53,992 nucleotides of DNA from a bacterium BMS3Abin06 (GTDB lineage Bacteria; Nitrospirota; Thermodesulfovibrionia; UBA6902): the NCBI GenBank assembly GCA_002897895.1, contig BDSY01000111.1, positions 1-53,992 of the forward strand, read 5' to 3'. The first letter of the stretch is position 1, and every line of letters begins with the position of its first letter. The notes under the pieces were generated by a model. That model was not told where the DNA came from and made no database searches. It worked only from the letters and a program-made list of their open reading frames with translations. Both the position numbers and the translations under genes were made by a program. Shown here one piece after another: positions 35,334 through 44,229 of this stretch.

Positions 35334-35359
35334 ACAATTCTTAGCTACACCCGGAAATA

Positions 35360-35377
35360 CTTCCCCTGAAGGGGAAG
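35360..35377 (+). promoter_or_regulatory. Leader hairpin in the 5' untranslated region of the GH51-like gene
   Basis: CTTCCCC-TGAA-GGGGAAG is a perfect 7-bp stem with a tetraloop, about 27 bp downstream of the second -10 box and 84 bp before the ATG. It is followed by AAAAATTTTC rather than a T-run, so it looks more like an mRNA leader structure than a terminator. Confidence 0.4.
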
Positions 35378-35460
35378 AAAAATTTTCATTCTCAACCGGG
35401 ATACCGATCCTGATGCAGAAGAAAGCAAAATCGAAAATTGAGCGGTTTAGTTTATAAGAT

Positions 35461-37551
35461 ATGCGGCTAACTGCAAAAAAAATAAATTCAGCGCTGTTGG
35501 CAATATTGTTGCTCGGTTTCTTCAATATTAAGTTTGTATACGGTAGCGACAATGTCATAACGGTTTATGCGGGCAGAGAGATCGGAGAGATAAATAAAAA
35601 TGTTTACGGCAATAATTTCATTGGTTATGACCCCGCGGCTTATGGGACTTTTAAGAGGCATAATAAGAAGTCATGGGAATATCGCCGGTCTACCATGAAT
35701 TACGGCGCCGGTGTATGGTACCCGAAACAGAATAAATCGGTAAAAGAGGTAATAGATTTATCAAAACAGGCCGGCATAACAATATTGCGATTTCCAGGCG
35801 GCTGCGGCACGCATTCTTATAATTGGAAGGATGCTGTCGGTGAGGGGAGAAAACGGTTTTTATACGGAATAGACGAGTTTTTAGAGACCGCCGGGGAGAT
35901 AGGCGCGGAAGCGGTGATTACAGTGAGTTATTTTACCGGCAATGAAGAGGATGCAGCTGACCTCGTTGAGTATCTCAATGCTCCTGATGACGGAAGCAAC
36001 CCAAATGGCGGCAGGGACTGGGCAGCAGAGCGGGCGGAAAATCCTTACAAGGTAAAATATTTCGAGATCGGAAATGAAGTCTGGCACGGGAATCACAGGG
36101 ATATAAAGAAGGTTTTGCCTATGGAATATGCGAAAAGATATCTGAAATATTATGAGGCAATGAAGGCAGCAGACCCCTCTGTCAAAATAGGTCTGGTTTT
36201 ACATACAGCCGACTGGAACAGGAGGGTATTGGGGATAGTAAAAGGCAAATTGGATTTCGGGATTATCCATACCTATCCCACACCTGTATGGGGAAAAAAA
36301 CTGGAACGTATGAGACCGGAGAGGATATTCAGTGTATCTCTGGCCATACCTGTTTTAAAAGACAGGTTTGACTTTCCGCAGACACTTAAACTTTTAAAAG
36401 AAAAATCGGGCAGGGACATACCGCTTGCCATTACTGAATACAACGGCGGTTTTGTACAGGACAAACCTGTCCCGTACAGGCATTCACTTGGCACGGCCTT
36501 GATAAATGCCGAGCTGTTGCGTATATTTATGAAGCCCGGCCACAATGTAATAATGGCTAACTACTGGCAGTTCTCCAACAGCTACTGGGGAATGATAAAA
36601 TCGGAAGGCGGGCGTCTTGATTATATGAAACACGACTACCGCAACCCCATAACCTATAAAAAACGGCCGAATTTCTATGTGTACGAGCTATACAACAAAC
36701 ATTTCGGAGACATCCTGATAGATACTGATGTTAAGACCGGTTCATATGAGACAGGTAAATATAAACCTTATATAAGGATGCTTGTCAAACGGATAAAAAG
36801 CGGCACCATTATAAAAAAGAATTTGTTGTCCGGAAAATGGAATATAAGAGAATTCCCCGGAGTTTATGCAAAAGAAAAAGAGGGCGCGCTTGAAATAGAT
36901 TTTAAAAATCCTGAAGAGTTCAATTATTATCATTCCATAAAGCGGGCAAGAGTTGAGCCGGATACGTATTACAGATTGTCCGGCTACATCAGGGCTGAGG
37001 GATTGACCGGTAAAAAAGGCGTATGCCTTGAGATTCTGGACAACAGTAACCGGGGCAGGAATCCTTCAACAGCCGCTACAAAGGAGATTACCGGAACAGC
37101 GGAGTGGCAATATCTAGAGACTGTCTATAAAACGTCTTCAAATACCCGCTATCTTATTATAAGAGCACGGAGAATCGGGGTGAAGGGCCCTCTCAAAGGC
37201 AGGGCGTTTTTTAAGGACGTGAAACTTGAAAAATACATCCCTGCCCTGGATACACGCATACCGTATTTATCGGTTAACGCCGCCAGGAACAGGGATGGAG
37301 ACAGGGTTTATCTGATGGTAATAAACAAAAACATGGATCAAGGCATAACCGCATCCATTGAGTTAAAAGACTTTGTTCCGGCAGAGAAGGCAAGCGCGTG
37401 GGTCTTGAACGGGCCTGCTGTAGATGCCACAAATGAAGATAATCCTGAAAACGTAAAGGTAGTGCACAGCGAGTTTAAGGTTAATCAAAATCCTTTTGAA
37501 TTTACCTTTGAGCCACATTCGTTGACAGCGATCGGGATATCTGGAGAATAG
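35461..37551 (+). CDS. Secreted GH51-like glycosidase (alpha-L-arabinofuranosidase-like) with C-terminal carbohydrate-binding part
   Basis: 696 residues with a signal peptide (ALLAILLLGFFNIKFVYG). The (beta/alpha)8 part has ILRFPGGCGTHSYNWKDAVG and FEIGNEVWHG, where E206 is the expected acid/base of clan GH-A, and ITEYNGG, where E326 is the expected nucleophile. The spacing fits GH51/GH39-type enzymes. A later region (RLSGYIRAEGLTGKKGVCLE, FFKDVKLEK) looks like a carbohydrate-binding jelly roll, followed by a C-terminal beta domain. It heads a three-gene run with GT39-like and GT2 genes. It may trim the exported polysaccharide; the sugar specificity is not evident. Confidence 0.82.
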   Translation: MRLTAKKINSALLAILLLGFFNIKFVYGSDNVITVYAGREIGEINKNVYGNNFIGYDPAAYGTFKRHNKKSWEYRRSTMNYGAGVWYPKQNKSVKEVIDLSKQAGITILRFPGGCGTHSYNWKDAVGEGRKRFLYGIDEFLETAGEIGAEAVITVSYFTGNEEDAADLVEYLNAPDDGSNPNGGRDWAAERAENPYKVKYFEIGNEVWHGNHRDIKKVLPMEYAKRYLKYYEAMKAADPSVKIGLVLHTADWNRRVLGIVKGKLDFGIIHTYPTPVWGKKLERMRPERIFSVSLAIPVLKDRFDFPQTLKLLKEKSGRDIPLAITEYNGGFVQDKPVPYRHSLGTALINAELLRIFMKPGHNVIMANYWQFSNSYWGMIKSEGGRLDYMKHDYRNPITYKKRPNFYVYELYNKHFGDILIDTDVKTGSYETGKYKPYIRMLVKRIKSGTIIKKNLLSGKWNIREFPGVYAKEKEGALEIDFKNPEEFNYYHSIKRARVEPDTYYRLSGYIRAEGLTGKKGVCLEILDNSNRGRNPSTAATKEITGTAEWQYLETVYKTSSNTRYLIIRARRIGVKGPLKGRAFFKDVKLEKYIPALDTRIPYLSVNAARNRDGDRVYLMVINKNMDQGITASIELKDFVPAEKASAWVLNGPAVDATNEDNPENVKVVHSEFKVNQNPFEFTFEPHSLTAIGISGE

Positions 37552-37562
37552 GGGTACTTATA

Positions 37563-38771
37563 ATGAAAAAAATGCATTTAAAGCCTGTATTAATCATTTT
37601 TCTCATAGCCGTAATTGCCAGGCTCCTTTTCGCTGTTTCAGTTTACCAGCCATTTGCCGGCCGTCTTGGCTGGGCAAATGTGCCGGGAGAATTCGAGTGG
37701 GAAGGGGGCAAGAGCGATGACTATGCCGCGATTGCAAGAAACATAGTTGCAGGAGAAGGATATAAAACGTGCGGGAAAGGGGGGAAGTTATATCCGAGTC
37801 TCTCAAGACCCCCTGTCTACCCCTTTATTTTAGCCTTGCAGTTCTATTTGTTCGGCGAAGAGTTCTGGATAAACGCAATAATCAATATCCTGTATCAGAG
37901 CCTGGCATGTATAATTATTTACTATTTAAGCTTAATGATATTTGAGAAGAAGAATATAGCCATAATCTCCGGCCTGATCTGGGCATTGTATCCTTTGCCG
38001 ATGCTTCAGGCAATGGGGCCGTTCAGCGAGTCTGTTTATGCTCTGTTTTTAGTCTCCTTTGCTTATTTCTTTTATAAATTCTATAAACTCAAAGAAACAC
38101 GATATCTGGTATATTTCTCAGTCTTAATGACCATACTGACACTTACACGGCCTATTTCAATAGTATTCCCCCTGTTTTTTCTGGTCATTACAATTATTAA
38201 CAAAGATTTTTCACCCGGAAACAAGATAAAGCAGGTTGTAATCTTCTCAGTAATCTTTATGATTGGTATTGTTCCATGGACTTACAGGGCCTATAAAATT
38301 ACAGGTGAAATTATTCCATTGGTGACCTATAAGAAGCCGCTTAATTATTATATGCTTAAAGATCAGGATATTGATAAGGCAGAGCTTAAAAAGGGGTTTG
38401 CAGGAACGTTTGCAGAAGAAATAAAAAATCCTTTAACTTATTTAAAAAATAAATCAATGGAATCTGTCCGGTTCTGGTACCACAGCCATACAAAACGGAT
38501 AAGTATCATTAATGCCCTTGTGCAGATCCCTCTGCTGGCTCTGTCCATACCAGGGATATGGTGGGCAAGGAAGCGAAGATATCTGATCTTTCCGATTGTG
38601 CTGACTGTATGCTTTTTCTGGCTGGCATACGGAGCAACACATGCAATAGCAAGATATTCCCTTCCGGTGATTACTCTATTGTGTCCGTTTGCTGCAATCG
38701 GGATAATAAACCTTGTACATACCGTCTTTAAAACAAAGTCTGATTTCTTTCTGCTCCGGGAAAATCAGTGA
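37563..38771 (+). CDS. GT39/ArnT-like integral membrane glycosyltransferase
   Basis: 402 residues with about 9-10 membrane segments. The first periplasmic loop has KSDDYAAIARNIVAGEGY and LSRPPVYPFILALQFYLFG, the arrangement seen in dolichyl-phosphate-mannose-type (PMT_2/GT39) transferases, where acidic residues at the loop start are catalytic. TLTRPISIVFPLFF and FWLAYGATHAIARYSLPVIT are also typical. It would use an undecaprenyl-phosphate sugar, most simply supplied by the GT2 encoded 15 bp downstream, to glycosylate an envelope acceptor. Confidence 0.82.
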   Translation: MKKMHLKPVLIIFLIAVIARLLFAVSVYQPFAGRLGWANVPGEFEWEGGKSDDYAAIARNIVAGEGYKTCGKGGKLYPSLSRPPVYPFILALQFYLFGEEFWINAIINILYQSLACIIIYYLSLMIFEKKNIAIISGLIWALYPLPMLQAMGPFSESVYALFLVSFAYFFYKFYKLKETRYLVYFSVLMTILTLTRPISIVFPLFFLVITIINKDFSPGNKIKQVVIFSVIFMIGIVPWTYRAYKITGEIIPLVTYKKPLNYYMLKDQDIDKAELKKGFAGTFAEEIKNPLTYLKNKSMESVRFWYHSHTKRISIINALVQIPLLALSIPGIWWARKRRYLIFPIVLTVCFFWLAYGATHAIARYSLPVITLLCPFAAIGIINLVHTVFKTKSDFFLLRENQ

Positions 38772-38786
38772 TAATTTATTTAAACC

Positions 38787-39749
38787 ATGACCAAGCTTAT
38801 AATCCAGATTCCCTGCTACAATGAAGAAGCAGCCCTTGGTATTACGCTTTCTTCTTTGCCGCGTGAAATCCCGGGCATTGATGTTATTGAGTGGCTTGTC
38901 ATTGATGACGGGAGCACGGACCGTACGGTTGAAGTAGCCCGGTCGCACGGCGTAGACCATGTGATCCGCCTGCCTCGCAATCAGGGACTTGCAAGGGCGT
39001 TCATGTCCGGTCTTGAGGCATGTCTTAAGGACGGAGCTGATATTATTGTCAACACGGATGCAGACAACCAGTACTGTGCCGATGATATTCCCGGGCTGAT
39101 TGAACCGATCCTGTCCGGCAAGGCAGAAATAGTGGTGGGCGCCCGTCCCATTGCCGGGATAAAACATTTTTCGCCCGTTAAGAAAATCCTGCAAAAACTG
39201 GGCAGCTGGGCAGTCCGGTTTGCCAGCAAGACCGATATCCCCGATGCACCGAGCGGATTCCGGGCAATGACCAGGGAAGCTGCAATGCGTCTTAACGTAT
39301 TTAATAAATACACTTATACACTGGAGACCATCATCCAGGCAGGACAAAAGGACATGGCAATTACCTCTGTGCCTGTAAGGACAAATGAAGAATTAAGGCC
39401 GTCACGTCTGGTCAAGAGCATCCAGAGCTACATCAGACGGTCGGTTCTGACCATCATCCGTATTACAATGACTTATAAGCCCTTTGAGTTCTTTGCTGTT
39501 CCGGGAATGATTGCTTTTGCCCTCGGCCTTCTGCTTTCCCTGCGATTTTTGTATCTTTATTTTACCGGCGACGGCACAGGCCATGTCCAGTCCGTTATTT
39601 TAGCTGCATTGCTCCTCGGGGCCGGTTTTTTTCTGTCTGTTGTAGGTCTGCTGGCTGACCTGATCTCTGTAAACCGGAAACTGCTGGAGAAACTCGACTG
39701 GCGCATTCAGCAAATGGAGGGAAGCCTTAATGAGAAAAAAGAGAGATAA
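38787..39749 (+). CDS. GT2 family glycosyltransferase with two C-terminal membrane helices (GtrB/DPM1-like)
   Basis: 320 residues. GT-A signatures IQIPCYNEEAALGITLSSLP, VIDDGSTDRTVEV and the DxD-bearing VNTDADNQYCADDI are present, followed by GFRAMTREA. Two hydrophobic helices near 235-250 and 263-290 match polyprenyl-phosphate hexosyltransferases of the GtrB/DPM1 group. It likely makes an undecaprenyl-phosphate sugar for the adjacent GT39-like enzyme. Confidence 0.88.
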   Translation: MTKLIIQIPCYNEEAALGITLSSLPREIPGIDVIEWLVIDDGSTDRTVEVARSHGVDHVIRLPRNQGLARAFMSGLEACLKDGADIIVNTDADNQYCADDIPGLIEPILSGKAEIVVGARPIAGIKHFSPVKKILQKLGSWAVRFASKTDIPDAPSGFRAMTREAAMRLNVFNKYTYTLETIIQAGQKDMAITSVPVRTNEELRPSRLVKSIQSYIRRSVLTIIRITMTYKPFEFFAVPGMIAFALGLLLSLRFLYLYFTGDGTGHVQSVILAALLLGAGFFLSVVGLLADLISVNRKLLEKLDWRIQQMEGSLNEKKER

Positions 39750-39871
39750 CCTGAAGGATGCATAAAAGGCAGGTGTCCTTACAGCAAAACCTTTACAATG
39801 CGATAGTATCTTTGAAGTATGTATAGCATATCAGGAATCTGCTTTGATGTCTTTATTACTTCTTTTTAATA

Positions 39872-39893
39872 CCCCGCTGTCTCTGCGGCGGGG
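39872..39893 (+). terminator. GC-rich hairpin after the GT2 gene, possible terminator
   Basis: CCCCGC (39872-39877) pairs with GCGGGG (39888-39893), and inner wobble pairs extend the stem to about nine base pairs with a CTCT loop. The following AGTCTTCATTTCTG is only weakly T-rich. It lies in the 308-bp gap 39750-40057, which otherwise shows no gene; two similar CCTGAAAAAAAC segments occur near 39949 and 40030. Confidence 0.4.
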
Positions 39894-40057
39894 AGTCTTC
39901 ATTTCTGCACTTATTGTCTCCGCTTTCATTGAGAAGAGCCCGACATTTCCTGAAAAAAACATTGCAGTTCCCCTCTTTTCCTGTTAAAATTTAAATATAT
40001 CGTAAAAAAAGCGATTTCCTGTCACCTACCTGAAAAAAACGAAAGCATGGGGGAAAA

Positions 40058-42153
40058 ATGTACGGAAAATATTTTATCTTACCGGCTCTTGTAATAATGG
40101 CAGTTCTTGTGGCGTCGCCTGTAATGGCAACAGATTATTATGTGTCATATAGCACCGGCAATGACAGCAATGACGGCCTGTCCGAGAGCGCTCCGTGGCA
40201 AAACATCGGCAAAGTAAACGCACAAACATTATGTGATTCACTTTAAGAGAGGCGATACATGGAGAATTCCGGAAGATGATACGCTAAGGCCCGACAGTGG
40301 AGACGCTACAGGTGCTGTAACCTATACCTCATACGGAACAACTGGGGACAAACCCTTGTTCCTGGGGTCTGTGGAGAAAAACAATACCGGGGATTGGACA
40401 GCGTATGATACAAATATCTGGACTGCCACTGACAGCTCCTTTGGAGCTGTTGCGGGACAAGATGTAGGAAGCATTATTTTCAATAACGAAGTATCCTGGG
40501 GAGATTGGAAACTTTCACAAGCTGAATTAGTAGAACAGGGCGATTTTTATTATGAGGAAAAGTAGTTCCACGCTGTATCTTTACTCTGTAGGGAACCCGG
40601 CAGACTTCTATTCTGATATAGAATGTGCTGTAGATATAAAACTAATTGACATCGTTGGTAAAAGTTACGTGACAATAAGCAATCTGGATTTGCGGTACTC
40701 CTCAGCGCACGCGATATGGGTCAGGGATGGTTCAAACAATATCATTGTAGAAGATAACGATATTTCTTTTATCGGCGGGGCCCTCCAGGGAACAGACGCT
40801 GGTGTACCAAGATATGGAAACGGGATAGAGATCTGGGGGAATGCCGATACTATTACAGTGGAGTACTGTAATAGTACTCAGATATTTGATGCAGGGCTTA
40901 CAAACCAGAGTAACGCCGACTATGATGTCATTCAAACCAATATCACCTACAGATACAACAATGTCAGTGACAGCAAGATGGGAATTGAGATATGGTCACA
41001 AAATGCAGGCGAACTCAGCAATATTGAGGTATTGAACAATACATTCAGCCAGATGGGATATGGATGGTCTGGAACCTCTGCTAATATCTTTGCCGACTCT
41101 CCCTTTTACGCACCTGATGCCACTGTTAACAATATCGTAATCAGAGACAATGTCTTTGATGGAGCAGCAAATGGCTTGGATGAGGTTGTATTGATAGGCG
41201 GGGGCCATTACAAATTTGAGAGGAACATAGTCAGAAACGGGGAAACAGGTGTGGAAGGAGTATGGATAAAGAAACAACCTCCAGACGACTACACCGACCC
41301 CCAGAATCCAGTAATAGGCCAAAATCCCAATGTCGAGTTTAATTACAATCTGGTGTACGGCAATGCGAGAAGGGGAGTAAGGATCGGGGATAGTGAGAGT
41401 CTGCATGAAGGCACAATCAGTCTCTATAATAATGTGATCATGAATAACGCCACTGAGGACAATCCTATCAACCCTTTTTCAAATCTTCAAATCAGCCAGA
41501 AAGTCGGGGGCACCCTGACCTTAAAAAACAACATAATGAAAGGCTATACCACAAAGATCAGAACCCCTGACACCGGTATCACCCGTAACCTTGTCCTTGA
41601 TTATAACAGTTATTACCGGAGCGGCGGCGGTGTTATGATTAATTATTTTGAGACAGATTACACCCTCTCACAGTTTTCAAATTATCAAACAGCATCGTGC
41701 CCATCACCCCCGGCACCGTACCGGGATGTCAACAGCATAGCCCAGGACCCGTTACTTGCAGATGACTCAAACAATAAATTTTATTTGCAACTCAACTCTC
41801 CCTGTATTGACAGGGGTACAGATGTCCTGTTAACTCAGGACTTTGAAGGGAATCCGGTCATTCTACCTCCTGACATAGGGGCATATGAATGTCAGATGCC
41901 TGTATGGAATCTCAGTACAGGGGTTTATTATAACACCCTCCAGGCTGCTTACAATGCAGCAGGGAATAATGAAATCATTCAAAGTCAGGGCTTGATCTTT
42001 ACTGAAGACCTTAACTTCAACCTCAACAAATCAGTAACACTAAATGGTGGTTTAAACTGCAATTACAGCGCAGTTAACGGAACGACAACAATCAACGGCA
42101 CAATGACAATCAGTGATGGAACAGTTACAGCAGAGGGCTTTGAACTGGAATAA
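40058..42153 (+). pseudogene. Secreted right-handed beta-helix protein, interrupted by two frameshifts
   Basis: One protein is spread over three frames: 40058-about 40240 (signal peptide FILPALVIMAVLVASPVMAT, then DYYVSYSTGNDSNDGLSESA), about 40233-40562 (IHFKRGDTWRIPEDD) and about 40558-42153. The joins keep sense across, for example GDFYYEE-K-SSTLYLYSVG. The long third part contains parallel beta-helix repeats (NNIIVEDNDISFIGG, NIEVLNNTFSQMG, NIVIRDNVFDGA) typical of secreted polysaccharide lyases or epimerases and of adhesins. Both shifts are +1, so sequencing error or true decay are both possible. The last residues (GTVTAEGFELE) suggest no sorting signal remains. Confidence 0.7.
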
Positions 42154-42202
42154 TGATGCAGCATGAAAGGGAGAGACGGAATTTTTAAAGGAGGTAAAAA
42201 AA

Positions 42203-42799
42203 ATGAAAAACATATCTGTTTTAGCTGTATTGCTTGCGCTGGTATTTGTATTAACAGCCTCAGCTCAGGCAGAGCTTATCGACCGCGGGGGCGGCCTTAT
42301 ATACGATACGGATTTGGACGTCACATGGATGCAGGATGCAAACTACGGCTATGAATGGCCCTATGGCCGCAGGCTTTGGGATGATGCCATGGCATGGGCG
42401 GACAGCTTAGTCTATCAGGGCTATGATGACTGGCGATTGCCTGAGGCTGACTCTTTTTGTCCCTCAATCGATTGCGCCACAAGCGAGATGGGCCATCTGT
42501 TTTTTATTGAGGGGATAAGTCCGTGGTGGGAGGATGAGGCCCCCTTTATCAACGTGCAGGCCGGGTACTACTGGTATGCCACCGAGTATGATGCCAGCCG
42601 TGTATGGGAGATTGACTTCAATAATGGCGACCAATCGCTCAGATTGAAGAACTCCTACGCTTACGCCTGGGCTGTGCGGGATGGAGATTCTGTTCCTGTG
42701 ATTCCTGAGCCAGTAAGCTCAATCCTTTTTGTCATTGGTGGCGCAGCGCTCGCAGCCCGAAACTTCCGGAGGAAGAGGTTGGCACAGAGGAAGAGGTAA
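42203..42799 (+). CDS. PEP-CTERM protein with Lcl_C/DUF1566-like domain (copy 1)
   Basis: 198 residues after a perfect AAAGGAGGT ribosome binding site. Signal peptide VLAVLLALVFVLTASAQA; then the Lcl C-terminal/DUF1566 pattern LIDRGGGLIYDTDLDVTWMQ, YQGYDDWRLPEAD, and AYAWAVRDGD. The C-terminus VIPEPVSSILFVIGG followed by AALAARNFRRKR is a canonical PEP-CTERM exosortase tail: PEP, hydrophobic helix, basic end. The mature protein is likely cleaved by exosortase and attached or displayed at the surface. It is a tandem paralogue of the next gene. Confidence 0.93.
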   Translation: MKNISVLAVLLALVFVLTASAQAELIDRGGGLIYDTDLDVTWMQDANYGYEWPYGRRLWDDAMAWADSLVYQGYDDWRLPEADSFCPSIDCATSEMGHLFFIEGISPWWEDEAPFINVQAGYYWYATEYDASRVWEIDFNNGDQSLRLKNSYAYAWAVRDGDSVPVIPEPVSSILFVIGGAALAARNFRRKRLAQRKR

Positions 42800-42805
42800 A
42801 AAGAG

Positions 42806-43417
42806 ATGAAAAGCATATCCATTTTTGTCATGTTGCTTGCGCTGGTGTCAGGATTAACAGCCTCAGCCCAGGCAGACCTTATTGACCGCGGGGGCGGTCT
42901 TATCTACGATACGGAATTGGAGGTCACATGGCTACAGGATACTATCTACGGCTTTGAATGGGATACAGGGCGCATGTACTGGGACGATGCCATGGCATGG
43001 GCGGACAGCTTAGTCTATCAGGGCTATGACGACTGGCGCTTGCCTCATTATGACATTTCCTGCTGGTATTATTTAGCAGGCGACTGCGTCACAAGTGAGA
43101 TGGGCCATCTTTTTTTTATTGAGGGGATAAGTCCGTGGTGGGAGGATCAGTACCCCTTCATCAACGTGCAACCCAACTATTACTGGACCGGCACGGAGTA
43201 TCCTTCTGATACCAGCCTCGCATGGGATATTGACTTCAACAACGGCGAACAGTCTGCCGTCCCCAAGGACATTTTCTCTTACGCCTGGGCTGTGCGGGAT
43301 GGAGATTCTGTTCCTGTGATTCCTGAGCCAGTAAGCTCAATCCTCTTTGTAATCGGCGGCGCAGCGCTCACAGCCCGAAACTACCGGAGGAAGAGGTTGG
43401 CACAGAGGAAGGGGTGA
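42806..43417 (+). CDS. PEP-CTERM protein with Lcl_C/DUF1566-like domain (copy 2)
   Basis: 203 residues, 6 bp after copy 1. The signal peptide (IFVMLLALVSGLTASAQA), Lcl_C/DUF1566 features (YQGYDDWRLPHYD, GHLFFIEGISPWWED) and PEP-CTERM tail (VIPEPVSSILFVIGG, RRKR end) match copy 1. Two DNA blocks are nearly identical between the copies (around 42390/43000 and the last 110 bp), while the centre, with an inserted CWYYLAGDC-type segment, has diverged, as after gene duplication with local conversion. Confidence 0.92.
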   Translation: MKSISIFVMLLALVSGLTASAQADLIDRGGGLIYDTELEVTWLQDTIYGFEWDTGRMYWDDAMAWADSLVYQGYDDWRLPHYDISCWYYLAGDCVTSEMGHLFFIEGISPWWEDQYPFINVQPNYYWTGTEYPSDTSLAWDIDFNNGEQSAVPKDIFSYAWAVRDGDSVPVIPEPVSSILFVIGGAALTARNYRRKRLAQRKG

Positions 43418-43477
43418 AGGTTGGGGAGTTACAACATCTGCCATGTTCAGAATATTAAGAAAGCCAGGGGGGGTAAT

Positions 43478-44161
43478 ATGAACAGAAAAATTGCTGTCTT
43501 CTTGCTATTAATGCTTCTCTATGCCTTTGGGATGCCCTCTATCGCATCTCCATGCGGCAGCACAACACCACCGGTTACATATACTGTGCCGGTTGAGGTT
43601 CCATATGATACAGCATATTATGACTGGTCTGCCAGGCCCGGGAGTTTTACTGCTGTAAATTTCTGGATGCAGGCTCTTCAGGTATCGGATCAAACAGGGG
43701 TAAGCAAGGTAGAGGTTGACTACATGAGGATGTACTGCAGGGATACGGGCGGCGTTGATACCTTAACGCAAAGCAGGGAATATAATGCTATAGAAGACCC
43801 CTTTGAGAGCGGCGGCTTATTCATCCGCTCTCCGTGGTATGAAAACAATACAAGCGAGGCAATGCCTGTCCAGTTTGACCTGATTAACGGATATGTGTTT
43901 TTTTATCCCAATACGCAATATGACAGGGTATGGAGCTTGTGGAGTCCGGGTGAGACAATTCCTGCAAATACCAATTATTGCTGGATGGAGGCAAGGGTAT
44001 GGATTCATGGGCCTGCAACGGTTCAGGCAGGCATGGAGTTCTGGCAGGATGAGACCGCTGCATGGACGGAAAACAGTGTCAATAATGTGTTATTATGGGT
44101 AAGCGACTGGTTTTTTGAATCAAGCGGCTGGCAGATAATTTCGGTTTTTCCCCTTATTTAG
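43478..44161 (+). CDS. Secreted protein of unknown function
   Basis: 227 residues from ATG 43478, preceded by AGGGGGGG; an earlier in-frame ATG (43421) gives 19 more residues but no signal at the start. Signal peptide IAVFLLLMLLYAFGMPSIAS. The mature part is rich in Trp, Tyr, Asp and Asn (YDWSARPGSFTAVNFWMQAL, YDRVWSLWSPGETIPANTNY), consistent with a beta-sandwich fold. No PEP-CTERM tail is visible despite following two PEP-CTERM genes. No family recognised. Confidence 0.75.
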   Translation: MNRKIAVFLLLMLLYAFGMPSIASPCGSTTPPVTYTVPVEVPYDTAYYDWSARPGSFTAVNFWMQALQVSDQTGVSKVEVDYMRMYCRDTGGVDTLTQSREYNAIEDPFESGGLFIRSPWYENNTSEAMPVQFDLINGYVFFYPNTQYDRVWSLWSPGETIPANTNYCWMEARVWIHGPATVQAGMEFWQDETAAWTENSVNNVLLWVSDWFFESSGWQIISVFPLI

Positions 44162-44204
44162 AGTTTGTGTATAAGCGGCAAGGTCACCTGCCCCGATGTG
44201 TTAA

Positions 44205-44222
44205 TTTTATGCAACTGATGGG
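44205..44222 (+). repeat. 18-bp sequence repeated before two glyco-genes
   Basis: TTTTATGCAACTGATGGG here recurs with one mismatch (TTTTATGCAATTGATGGG) at 45364-45381. The copies lie 8 and 12 bp before the ATGs at 44230 and 45393. This could be a shared leader element or a trace of duplicated gene junctions. Confidence 0.5.
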
Positions 44223-44229
44223 ATAATGA

